A stretch of DNA of 64,000 nt from Chondrosia reniformis (lineage: Eukaryota; Porifera; Demospongiae; Chondrillida; Chondrillidae). Shown in pieces: positions 23,901-42,313 of the stretch. Both the position numbers and the translations under genes were made by a program. Within the stretch, counting starts at the first letter, position 1; each line of letters starts with the position of its first letter. The stretch lies in NCBI GenBank assembly GCA_947172415.1, contig OX359194.1:8456401-8520400 (forward strand). Reading direction: 5' to 3'. The notes under the pieces were generated by a model. It was not told the DNA's origin. It did not search any database and worked only from the letters and a program-made list of their open reading frames with translations.

Positions 23901-26900
23901 AGCCCCAAACTGACAGTTAAGGGGGTCCAGGTGTCTGCCAACTGTCCTATGACCATCTTATAAGCTTGCCGGTGCTTAAGTCACTTTTTTCTCTAAGCAC
24001 CGGCAAGCACTAACATAACAGTTAAGTGTATTCAGGTGTCTACCAATCGCCCCCAAAGCATCATCCTATGCTACGTATACACGATTAATTTGTACCTTAT
24101 CTACTTTTATCTTCAGTCATCTTGCTATTATTCGTATTCATTAATGACCATCATTATGGTAGACACTGAAGATTAGCAGGCTTACCCACAAATTCGACAC
24201 TTTTCTGTCCTAAGCGGATTAAAACAAAACTGTTTACATCGTCGTTCAAGGTTTCGTTTCATTTACAAGCCTAAATACAGAAGTAAAAGCTTTAATCATC
24301 GCTTGAAGAACAGCTAGACACCGGGCTATTAATCGAACCTTCAAACATAACGCTTTCCAAAATCTATTGTTCTTCCTCTTTAAGTCAACCCTGGATTTGC
24401 TGCAGGCCATTAAAGAAAGAAAATATGAACGAAAAACCTCGAGTAACTTGGCGTGAGTATGCTAACTCGGCGTTGTTACTTTTTATTAAGTAATAATAGC
24501 TGGTGCTTAAATTTATACTATTATATAGTTGCAGTCTGTGTACTAAATGTGCAGTATATTTGACGGTGCTTAACCACTTTTGTATACTAAAGTGGTTAAG
24601 CACCAGCATTAGTACAGGATTATATAACTCTATTATTGTATAAAATGTTAAGCACCAGCCATATTTAGGAACTGAATATAGTGCATATTTAGGAACTGAA
24701 TATAGTGCATATTTATAACTAGTATATTTCCACTTCCATCACCACCGCGCTGGTGGCAGAGTGATGCGAGAGAGAAGCGTATAGAATAAAAGGAAGCTTC
24801 TGGAATGGGATCGATTACAACGGTATTCAGTTTTTTCCTTTTTTTTCTTTATCATTTCACAACGTAGTTGCATATAAATAGTCCATTTTAACATGACCAT
24901 TCAGGCCTGCCAGCGTGGAGCCTCGGGTAAGAGAGTAAGTCCTTACTCGATGGCTTGGTAGTGTCTAGGTTCCGTAGCTGCCCTGTATCGGTTGGTGCCA
25001 TGGGGATGTGCTCACCAATTATCGATTTATCGATACAACGGAACCCGGGGAGGGATAAGGCCGGTTCTGTCACACCGTGACTACCAAAGCCGAAACTGCA
25101 CCAGTTAGGCGTTACCAACGATCCTGGCCCCAGACGACCAGCGATGGAAGGACGGCTCGCATTGTGGATGGTAACGTGAACTCCCTGCGTCGAGCAAAAT
25201 CCAAGTCACACCTCCTCGTGGTGCTCGACGGTAACAGCAGTCTCTGCTGGCTAACGTGACTGGTTTTTTCTTCTTTTTTTATCGTCAGTATATCGCGATA
25301 TTTGTTGTAACCCACTGAGAATGGACGTTTTTCTCTTTTTTCCTTATCGTTAGCATATCGCGATATTTGTTGAAGGGTCTGGGAACCGATTGAGTTCCAA
25401 ACACGCTTGGGTCGTTTTTTCTTCTTTTTTCTCGTTGTGATATGTAAAATGAATATTGAAGAGAATTCAAAAAAACTTTTTACAGGATGTAGACTATATT
25501 TTTACTCTACAATTTACTTAGGAAAAATTCAAAACATTTAAATTTATAATAAATATCATACAAAGTTAAAACACCAGTAGCAGTACTGAAAAATGTGTTA
25601 AAGTACCGATAATGTTTCTGTGGTCCTATAAATTACTACTAACTACTTTCATTATATCTCATGAATATAATTTAAAGGCAATGATGTCATTAGTAGTAAA
25701 ATAATAATAATTTAACAATAACCTGCGAAACATGAGGAAGGTGGCCATGATGGAAGACATAAGTTCCAATATAACATAGCAACAAGAAACTCAAATGTAA
25801 GTCATGCTGGTATCATGTGGAGGAAAACCTTATTTCAGTGCCATGCAGTAATAAAATAACCCGGCTTACAGTAGCAAATCTTAACTAATAAGGTAATGAA
25901 GCCGTTACTGGTATCAAACATAATCAGTCTTAAACTTACCGGTACCGGCACTCTAGCCACTACGTTTCTTATATATACAGTACAAGTTATATATATATAT
26001 ATGTTAACAAATGTAAGAAGCTAAGGAAACAAAATGAGTTTAGTAGACTAAAACACATAATACGACTTAGGGCAGGGGCATGTATCCCATGCCATGCAGT
26101 AACTACTTTCTTGTAATATACCTTGCAGAGAAGCTGTGACTGCTTCCAGTGTTACAGCGACCCCATAGCCATCCTTATTAACACCTTGAACTTGGAAGAG
26201 ATATGGTTTGTTGTGCTGCAAGCCAGTAAATGTGTACACTGTCTGGCGACCATTCAGAAGTACTTCTTCATTGTATGGATCAGTCATTTTGGAATTAATT
26301 GAAAGCTGTTCAAAGATAAAAGAGATTGAGTGTTCAACAGGTACTAGCTGTGAGTAGTTCCTTACCAGGTACTCATCTGCCCCATCCTTCAGAGGTTCCC
26401 ACAAGACTGTAATAGTTGTTGTAGTAATCAGAGTGGCAATGAAACCTCTAACTTTGGAAGGTACTATAGGTGAAGATGCAGTTATCATGATAGACTTTTG
26501 AAGAACTAGCATTCTTCTAGTTTGGTATTCAATATGTATGAGTATATATACCATTTGGCAGTGTAGTAATGCTCAATGGAGTGCTCCAACTAGTGACTTC
26601 TTCTTCACTGATAACTGCCCTTATTTGGAAGGTGTACGTTGTGTTTGAATCTAGACTAGAAAAGAGGAACAATGTAGAATTTCTTGTAGTGTTCTCTGTT
26701 CTTGAATATCCATTTGGAGATTGTGCTCGTATTTCAAGCCTCTTAAGTGTATCACTAGCAGTGGGTTTATTCCACATTAACAAGACGTTGTCAGCTGAAG
26801 CATTTCCAATTAAGGCTGCTGGTATAACACCTAACAATATAGAGAATATAAAGATTTAACATACAATTAATGTTACATTTTAAAATTGTGTATATTCAAT

Positions 26901-28026
26901 ATTAAGTGTTTTGGCAAATACGTAGAAGGACATACGTACATGGGCAATAGGACAGTCTTGACTGTACCACTGCATATGGTATACCATTCCTATACATGTA
27001 TATTATATCTGAATGCATGTGAAAACATTATAGTTCAGCACATGTACTTGTTTAGCACTTACTGGATTCTGAAAGTGTCTTTTCACTAATTTTGTTTGAC
27101 AAAGCAGATTTGCCAACAGAGTTGTAGCAATATGCTCTAATGTCATAAGTGGTGGCAGCTTTAAGTGATGGAATAGTAACAGAAGAATTACTTGTTTCAA
27201 TTCCTTTCCACACTTCAGATGTGGTCTCTTTGTATTGAAAGACATAAGTTATTGCTGCATTGGACTCCATTGTTGTGCAACCACTGCCTATAGCAGTATC
27301 AATTGTTCTGGTTGTCATAGCAACTAGATTCACATTTATAAACGGTTGTGAGGGAACTGCAAGTGAAGTGATAATCAAGATTTCCATCAAAATTAGGAGC
27401 ATATACATTCCATACATGTACACATACAAATGTATATACGGGACATTAGTTAACAATACAGTATATGTATATATATACACACACATGTAGTAATGGAATT
27501 TCTTAATAATTCAAATGTATAAGTCTTCGTATATTTATTCTGAACCAATGGGAGTTTTTATATATTACCTGAGTGAAAATTGAAACCTGTTTACCATTTG
27601 TTAACTACATTTTCAAGCATTATATGCAATTAATAAACCATAACATGGTTATTATACTGATTCAGAAGCCAAAACCATGCACTTATATGAGTAAACTAAT
27701 TAGCTCAGTAAGACACACTCACTATCTTCTGGGAGGGTAGCAATTGAAGTTTGGTTAGAAAATGTTCTGCCTATATCATTATAACAATATGCCCTTAAAT
27801 CGTATGTTACATTTGGCTTCAGTGATGATAGATATGCTCGATTTTCTGTTGACTCAATTCCTTTCCAGGCTGTTGATCCCCTCTCTTTGTACTGAATTAC
27901 ACTTGTCACAAATCCAGTTTTGTTTTGACTTTCACAATTATCAATGTCAACAGAGACAGTACCAGTTGACACATTAAAATGAGACATAACTGGAGCTGGC
28001 GGCACTACACATCATTGAGAGGGTGC

Positions 28027-28091
<65 letters not shown>

Positions 28092-28633
28092 ACACTTTTG
28101 TAGCAGATATGACCATCATCTACTGACTTGCATTATTACAAACTAGCACATAATCTAATCACTATATAATATGCAGTGTTTGTATATATTGTGCATCCAT
28201 CTGTACACACAGTGCGCTTGCATATACAATTAATACAAATGTATCAAATTAAGGTGTATTTACTTGATAAAAAGGTTGTGAAAGTTGTAAACAAGTCCAA
28301 ACCAGTGCAACCACTAACATTTAGTAACACGATATACTGTGAATTTGCCGTCAAGTTGTAGAAGGAATGATAGAATTGCGATCCGTTTAAATAGAAACAC
28401 CGAGAGCCCTCAGATTTTTCGATTATACAGATCTTAAAATACACGTTACTGAACCCAAAGGAGGAGCTATTGTATGGAACACACCAAAATACAGCTGCGC
28501 TCTCCGAAGTCACATTCGTGACCTGAAGGTATCCTTTTCCTATTTCGTCCTCACACCCAAGGACAGACTGTTTTAGCAAGACCAGGAACAATCCAAGACT
28601 AAGGGTACATCTTCTAACAGTGCAACGAACCAT
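20982..28633 (-). CDS. Receptor B: FN3 single-pass receptor
   Basis: This is a paralogue of receptor A with about six FN3 domains. Extracellular exons include 28633-28264 (signal peptide ending near SVLG), 28004-27723, 27356-27063, 26830-26552, 26463-26366, 26305-26122, about 23071-22983 and about 22914-22672. A membrane exon follows at about 22600-22506 (LLVLTILLLFGMIVACII). The tail exon at about 21909-21562 carries NAAYQPIEM. A bridging exon at about 21570-21470 reads SGWFNPNL. The terminal exon, about 21396-20982, holds the shared C-terminal domain (KYFSPNAEDWSITVWLYD, CLRPHG). The PxxPxR motif of A and C is degraded here. A ~3-kb intron (about 23072-26121) is filled with repeats. The FN3 exon at 27063-27356 is nearly the same as one in receptor A. 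The exon at 26552-26830 closely matches one in receptor C and contains VTSWSTPLSITT. Confidence 0.8.
23204..24587. mobile_element. TIR element inside receptor B intron
   Basis: Near-identical inverted ends bound the element: GTATACAAAAGTGGTTAAGC at 23204 and its reverse complement ending at 24587. The core holds a hairpin tandem array. The right end is itself a hairpin, GGTGCTTAACCACTTT facing AAAGTGGTTAAGCACC. I see no transposase frame, so it looks like a non-autonomous DNA element. Confidence 0.65.
23385..24015. repeat. About 107-bp tandem repeat with internal hairpins, 6 copies
   Basis: Each unit contains GGTCCAGGTGTCTGCCAACT, CGCCCATCTTATAAGCTTGC and then a hairpin in which GCTTGCCGGTGCTTA faces TAAGCACCGGCAAGC across a loop of about 15 nt (agtcactttttgctc). 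One copy has CTGGTGC paired with GCACCAG in place of CCGGTGC/GCACCGG, a paired change that keeps the stem. Confidence 0.85.
24890..25480. mobile_element. Dispersed repeat, retroelement-like fragment
   Basis: GC-rich sequence including TATCGGTTGGTGCCATGGGG and TGTGCTCACCAATTATC recurs in diverged, inverted form near 29550-29610. It is followed by two tandem copies of a T-rich segment with TATCGCGATATTTGTTG. It lies in the big receptor B intron. No reverse transcriptase frame is present, so the class is unknown. Confidence 0.5.
28029..28092. repeat. (GA)n microsatellite
   Basis: About 30 GA dinucleotides on the plus strand, (TC)n on the coding strand, just upstream of the acceptor of the second FN3 exon of receptor B. 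Confidence 0.95.
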
Positions 28634-28673
28634 CTTGGACAAAAATAACTACATATATTAACTGCGTTATAAT

Positions 28674-28687
28674 GTTTTTATATATCT
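28674..28687 (-). promoter_or_regulatory. TATA box of receptor B
   Basis: Minus-strand GATATATAAAAACA lies about 40-50 nt before ATG 28633, leaving a very short 5' UTR. Confidence 0.55.
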
Positions 28688-28829
28688 TTAGCCTAATGGC
28701 TTGGGTTCAGGTATTAATTAATATACCCTCATCCGTTATTCTTAGAATTGGATACGCGCGGGTTTCTGGTGATTGCAAGTATGCATACGTATCTCAATCA
28801 CCATATATTTACTTCAGTAACTCTATCAA

Positions 28830-29125
28830 ATGGAGAGATATGAAGCTGTGACGTGCTCTCAGCATTCACAAACATCCATCAAGCATGATCAATGAGTTTT
28901 GGAAATTTTAATTTCTACTCATATTTGCCCTTATCTCTCACCATACATTAACTTGGTATAGCAGTAGTTTAAAGTACATTTATGGCTCTAACTCTTCCAA
29001 ATGAACGGATATGTATTTGAAACTCTAGCTCAGTATTCACAGAGATGTATGTAAGATTTCCAATGAGTTTAGCAAATTTTCATATCTACTCAAATTTGCC
29101 CTATCTCTCATCATACATTAACTAA
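28830..29125. repeat. ~170-bp satellite-like repeat, first block
   Basis: Diverged copies share TTGCCCTATCTCTCACCATA, CATTAACTT and AATGGAGAGATATGAAGC. The same unit forms a tandem array at 30180-30920. The two blocks are separated by about 1 kb of unrelated sequence. Confidence 0.8.
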
Positions 29126-29329
29126 CCCTAATTGCGTAATACTATAAATGGCCGACCATGAGTAGGTGTAAAAGTTAAAAATGCGGTACTGTATATATTT
29201 CTGAAAAAAATAGAACTCTTTGAAAGATTTCTTATACACATGGATATGCACTGTGTAATACTTGATTGTTGTTGAAGCAGTATCTATCCACATATATTAT
29301 ATGGATGTCGTTAAAGTGAAATTTTGCCA

Positions 29330-29670
29330 ATCGACGGCCAACGAAAGTTCAAAGAAAAAAAGTTGGACCATACCGAACGCTACCATCCACGACGCTCAGA
29401 GGCCAGGATCGGTGGTAACGCTCTGCCGAGTTGAGCTTTGGGTGTCACTTGCGTGAGAAGAACCAGTTCTTCTCGATATGGCCGACTCATATGAATCCTT
29501 AAAGATATCAGATGCCAATCCCACATTACGTGGAACCCCCCCGAAATCCGGATTATTGGTGAGCACGTCTCTATGGCACCAACCGATTAGGAGACAGCTT
29601 CAGAGTCTAAGCGCTACCAACCCCTATGGGAACCGCTACCACCATAGAGATGTGTCCAGGTAGGCCTACT
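29330..29670. mobile_element. Dispersed repeat related to the 24890 element
   Basis: On the reverse strand it reads AATCGGTTGGTGCCATAGAG then ACGTGCTCACCAATAATC, matching the element at 24890 with substitutions. It sits between the two satellite blocks, so it was probably inserted into a once continuous array. No coding capacity is evident. Confidence 0.5.
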
Positions 29671-30179
29671 TTATAAGGTTTTGCGCTTCTATTTAAACAA
29701 GAAAATTTCAAAAGGAAACGATTGTGGTTGGCGCTATTCCATACTTAAGAATAGGGTATTTGCGAGAAAAATGTAGTCAAATTATATCAAGTTAATTCGG
29801 GATCAGTGCATCGTTCCAAGCCATTTTAAAGGTATATGCAGTATTTGTGGTTCATCTAGAAACTGGGAAAAATGGATAGAATCCTGTAAGTGTCTTGATT
29901 GGCGGAGGAGACCAACTTTTCTGGTCCCACGTAGAAACGATTTTAGCGAGAGGTGTTCCGATATGAACGTAAACTAGTATAACCAGCCACACTCAATCTC
30001 AATTGCTGTAATAGCATAATGGCTACCTGCCTCTATATAAAACCTTCTGACAGCTGCGTTTTGGACTGTCCCTGCGTGTTTCTAGTTGCCCCATTAATGT
30101 CAAAGCATTTTAACTTGGTATGCCGATAATTTGCATAATAGTATCGCACGATATATATGCTACACCATTTAAGGTCGTA

Positions 30180-30925
30180 TAGTAGAAATTTAATGTACAT
30201 TAGAGTGCTGTAGCTCTGTCAAATGAAGAGATATGAAGCTGAAACATTGTGTACATATTCACAGAGATGTATGAAAGGCTTCCAATGAATTTTGCAAGTT
30301 TTCATATACCCAAATTTGCCCTATCTCTCACCATACATTAACTTTGTATACCAGAATTTAATGTACATTGAGGGCTGTAACTCTATCAAATGGAGAGATA
30401 TGAAGCTAACACTTTGTGTCAGCATTCATTACCATCTATACAGCATTTCCAATGAGTTTTTGAAATTTTGCTGAAACTAAAAATTTGCCTTATCTCTCAC
30501 CATACGTACATTAACTTTGTAATACCAGAATTTAATGTACATTGAGGGCTTTAACTCCATCAAATGGAGAGATATGAAGCTAACACTTTGATTCAGCATT
30601 CACAGACATCTATAGAGTATGTCTAATGAGTTTTTGAAATTTTGCTGGAACTTAAAATTTGCCCTATCTCTCACCATACATTAACTTTGTATACCAGAAG
30701 TTAATGTACATTGAGGGCTGTAACTCTATCAAATGGAGAGATATGAAGCTAAAACTTTGTGTCAGCATTCTTAAACATCTATACAGCATTTCCAATGAGT
30801 TTTTGAAATTTTGCTGGAACTTAAAATCTGCCTTATCTCTCACCATACGTACATTACCTTTGTATAGCAGAATTTAATGTACATTGAGGGCTTTAACTCC
30901 ATCAAATGGAGAGATATGAAGCTGT
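30180..30925. repeat. ~170-bp satellite-like tandem array
   Basis: CTATCTCTCACCATAC recurs near 30321, 30490, 30664 and 30832, a spacing of 168-174 bp. Units include TTTAATGTACATTGAGGGCT and CCAATGAGTTTTTGAAATTT. Short open frames repeated here (PYLSPYINFVYQ) are repeat artefacts. Confidence 0.9.
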
Positions 30926-31213
30926 TAAGCTGGTTAAGTGCAGTCAAACTGGTACTTCAAAGGGGACAAATGTGAGGGATCAAAGGATAGTGGTCATGGC
31001 TGTACACAGTATTAACTCCTTCAACTCCATAATACCAGCATGTTACCATCAGATCGACTGCTAATATACAGTTCATATACCATATATTATAAATATAATA
31101 ATATATGTACTTTAATGTAAAGTCTCTATCCTATGATATATGTATGTGTATATACAGGTCTGTTTGGTATGAACAGTTAGATTATAGTGTCACTTATATT
31201 GTATATACACTGC

Positions 31214-34200
31214 CTAATTATTGTCTCTCTTCCTCATGTACCAATTGCAAAACTCCTTCCATCCCTTTTCGGAATAAATAATTTCATGATTCAGTCCATG
31301 TGGCCTCAGGCAGCAGTGCTCAATAATCTTTTGATTAGTTGCCATGGAGACCTGGTCAGCATCATCATATAGCCACACAGTAATGGACCAGTCCTCAGCA
31401 TTTGGAGAAAAGTACTTCAACTCTACTTCTATGGGAGTGAGTTCATTCATCTCCTTCTTGTAGAGGTCTTTGAATATCTTGTAAAGATAGGAGAAGAGAT
31501 TGGAAGAGCTTCCAATGAACCGGGCACTCTTCTTCTTCCTGTGAGTCAGCATTACTACTCCAACAGTGAGGTTGTCCACAGTCACAGAGTCCTGACTGTT
31601 TTCAGTTAGCTTGCCCAGTAGTACCTAGTATATAAAATACATTAAATAAGATATAAGATAAAATAAATGGAATAATGATATTTTCTCTGATGCTCCAATA
31701 GTGAGGTTATCCACTATAATAATGTTGATATCATAGTAAGTAATATCTGCAGACATTAGTAAAATCAAATCAAATATTATAAGATTATAATTTTAAGATA
31801 AAACACTATATATTCAGAGTAACAACTGATATATGTATCCAATTAATGAGTGTCTCACTGTAGTAAGATTTGGGTTAAACCATCCACTCTTCTCTTCAAA
31901 ACTGTCCTGACTATGGTATACTGGCGTAGAAGAAAATAGTGCCAAATTATCCTACATAATTGAGGAGTTATATATAAATATATATGATAGCTATATATGC
32001 ATTTATACAAATTCATCCGCTCAAAACATACTTCCTCAAGATAGACTCTTTGAGGTAGTTTAGGCTTTTCCTGAAGTTCCTTTTTAGCAGCCTTCACCTC
32101 TTCGCTTACAAATTCAAATTCCCTTTCTACAACTCTGTCTTCCTCCTTTTGACACACTTGAACAGTGTGAGAAGAGGAGTGGATGGGCACATAAACTGGA
32201 TTTGATTGCATTTCAATCTCATCTGCCTCTTGTCTGCCATTGTCTGTAGTTACTTTAAATCTTCGTATTGAAATAACCCTAAGTATTATATATTTATTCA
32301 ATATCTATCACATACATATATATATATATAGGTTGGTGGCTTACTGTTTGATGATTAATACAGTAACAGTTAGTATGGAAATGACTACTAAGACCCCAAC
32401 TGTTGATGACAAGCCAACTATGGGAAGGAATTCCATAATTTCATGGTAATTAAATTGCAGTAAATGTAAAGCGCTGACTTGTTGTGATTGATAGCTCAGC
32501 TGAGGAGGTTGACACTAGAAGCATGCTTGCATTTCCTCTTCCTCCATTATTCCATGGAGTCATGAGAATCTGGTAAGAGGTGTCTGGTTGTAGACCATGA
32601 AATGTATAGCCTGTTGTTCTACTGACAGAAGATTGTATCCTTTGCTCACTGCATGCCAACGATACATTTCTTGTGTAAGAGTTGTCAAGATCCAGGAGTA
32701 CTAGCTACAAACGAATAGTGTTATGATAATCCATCAGTTATATATGTGTTATACTAGTGGCATGTACAGATGGTATGTACACATATACCTGCATTTCATG
32801 ATATAGTGAAGTTGCTCCTAAAATACTTACATCACATCTTGTAGTTTCTAAATCTGTTGTCCATGCAATAGAAATAGTTGTAGTAGTAGAGTAGCGTACA
32901 TATAGCTGTGATACATCTGATAAAGGAAGTTGATAAGATTATTGCAGGGATAAGATACTGCTAATGAAACCACTGTTAGAATCATTCATGGAATAGATTA
33001 ATTGCATGTGCACGTATTTGCTACCAAATATTAAAAGAATAGTTCATTGTAGTGAAAATGAATGTATATATGTGTGTGTACTGTACTTCCAATTGAAATT
33101 GTTTTTACATTGACAGTTACTCCAACTCCTTCTAACCCCACACTGTTAATGGCAGATATTGCAACTTGATATTTTGTATTAGCTTCTAAACCAACAATTG
33201 AGAATTCAGTCTGCATTTGTGAGAGGTATACTTCATTGAGTACAGTATTGTGGTGCTGGACAGTCAACTGCATATAAGATACATACATATAAGTAAATAA
33301 TATGCACATATACTGCACATATATGTATATAAATATATCAATACAGGAACTAAGGGAGTTAAGTGCACTGAGCCTGTATAAATGCTATGATGGAGAAATA
33401 GATCTTGGATGACTGGGAGCCAATCACTGGTTGCCCCAGCCAAGATAAGACTTAAGTCACTTGGCTGGTCCAGTGATTATCTATTTCTCCATATCCACAG
33501 GTACATGTACGTATATCAATCACTGATATGTTTACTTACAAAATAGCTACCTTGAAATCCAGCAAGAGGAGTCCAAGATACCTTGAAAGAAGTACTGCTT
33601 ATTTCATTAATGTTGACATTAGCCAGTTTGGAAGGTACTATTTTAGATGTTAGGAAGCTAGGATATAATATATGTATAGAGACGGCCCCATGCACTTAAT
33701 CTAATAACACTTAAAAGAATATTCATGATAAAATGGTGATCCCAAATCTTTGTATTTGCTTACAGAATAACACATTTTGATAATCAAATTAACAAATAAT
33801 TTTAATCGGTCCCAGGTGTATTCTATTAAGCAGGGCCTACTGTATTATACTTATGCATAGTTTACACAATACTACTTTTTAGTATTCAATATGTATGAGT
33901 ACCATTTGGCAGTGTAGTAATGCTCAGTGGAGTGCTCCAACTAGTGACTTCTTCTTCACTGACAACTGCCCTTATTTGGAAGATGTAAGTTGTGTTTGGT
34001 GTCAAGTTAGGAAAATGAACTGAAGTTAAAATTGTTGATACTATCATGGTAACAGCAACATCTTGATAATGAGCTCGAACAGTATAGTTCATAGCAGTGG
34101 AATAAAATGAAGGTCTATTCCAATATAATTCTATTGAGTTAGTATTAACATTTTGACAGGACAACATTGCTGGTCTCACATCTGTAATGATTAAAATACT

Positions 34201-34946
34201 AATATAATTGTATCAAATTATCTAATCTTGAGGTACAGTTTACAGAAATACTGACCATCTTCAGAGAGTGTTCTGTTCCATCTCTTCTTAGAATAAGATG
34301 AACGACCAATTGAATTGTAGCAGTAGGCTCTAAAATCATATCTAGTATCCTCTTGAAGTGACATGATGGTGAGTGACATTTCTGTTGTCTCTATTCTCCT
34401 CCAAGCCCCTTTCCCTGAGCTCCTCCTGTATTCAAACACACGGGTTACTGGACCATTTACTGATTCAAGATTGTTACTACAGCCACTCATCGAAACACTT
34501 ATTGACTGAGTTGTATGTGTATTAGAGGAGACAACTGGTTGAGAAGGGACTGTAAAGAGATAGATACTACTTATTACACAGAATATGGTATAGCATTGAA
34601 CAGTAATACGTAGACAGTTACCTGAGGCAGTGGTAAAATGGATTGAAGCAGAAGATGGGTAAATAGTTTTATTTGTTGATACACTTGTGATATTTATATG
34701 ATAATGTGTATTAGGGTCAAGTCCAGTTAGGGAATAGTAAGTTCTTGATGATGAAATGTTGATATATCCTGTGAAATGCAAGTAGCCATGGATTTCAAAG
34801 TAAGCTATACTACAGCTGTCCTGAACATCCCAGAGTACAAGGGCTGAGTCGTTGGTTACTTCTTTCACAGTAAGATTACGAGGCCTTTGGCCTTCTAGAG
34901 TAGAACAGAAGAGAAGCTGGAACAGTAAAAGACAGAACAATCTCAT
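31214..34946 (-). CDS. Receptor C: FN3 single-pass receptor
   Basis: Third paralogue, with about five FN3 domains. The first exon, from ATG 34946, encodes the signal peptide MRLFCLLLFQLLFCSTLEG and domain 1. Further extracellular exons lie near 34550-34256, 34180-33905, 33640-33545, 33270-33090, 32925-32835 and 32705-32455. The membrane span near 32440-32345 reads GVLVVISILTVTVLII. The tail exon, about 32280-32035, has SNPVYVPI, which contains an NPxY sorting/PTB-type motif, then PKLPQRVYLEE (PxxPxR plus Tyr). A bridging exon (about 31950-31860, SGWFNPNL) and the terminal exon (about 31625-31214) complete the shared C-terminal domain. That terminal exon and its flanking intron are almost the same at DNA level as in receptor B, implying recent duplication or gene conversion. 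Exon 33905-34180 ends VTSWSTPLSITT, as in receptor B. Confidence 0.82.
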
Positions 34947-35210
34947 TTTTAACTACGACTAGTCACATACACAACTGCACTTGTCCACAGTCTAATAGTT
35001 ATAAGGAATATATTCAGGAAGTGGAATGGTACACATTACATATGATAAACGCGGGGTTGGGCTAATGGATGTTTGGACACAGCTGTTTAGTTAGATTGGC
35101 TGCTACGCTTAGGCCTAGGGGGAAATCCAGAAACTTTGTCAGCTGAAAAAATGGCTGACAAGCAAGCAAGCAAGCGGACAACGTGGAATATTGTATAATA
35201 TTGTGTCGTA
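34947..35210. promoter_or_regulatory. Divergent promoter, receptor C / TAF2
   Basis: Only 264 bp separate the start codons of receptor C (minus) and TAF2 (plus), so both core promoters must lie here. No strong TATA box faces TAF2. Confidence 0.6.
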
Positions 35211-41982
<6,772 letters not shown>

Positions 41983-42313
41983 CTGTCCATTAATTTACTC
42001 TTTCATATATAGGTATAGTCACAAAGAACTGTTTTTCACTAAATATATTCATAAGAAATTTCCCCGGAAATAGATTCCTTACAGGCTAATAAGGATTATT
42101 GAGGATCAATTTTTCGAACGCGCCTGATCTTTTTCACACGGCCTTGAATAGTTTCAGCAGGTAATTTTATATAGCTAGCTACCTAGATTAATAAGGCTCT
42201 TACCTAAATTATAGTATATACGCTCCGGATTGTGTCTACCTGTATGTATGTATTGTTACAAGTCTATACCATACAATTTATAAAAATTCGTTTTGATTAA
42301 ATTAGAGTCTACC

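Noticed and set aside
24890..25260. GC-rich segment considered as an rRNA or tRNA-like gene
   Set aside because: No cloverleaf or 5S internal-promoter pattern could be traced, and a diverged inverted copy near 29550 marks it as a dispersed repeat.
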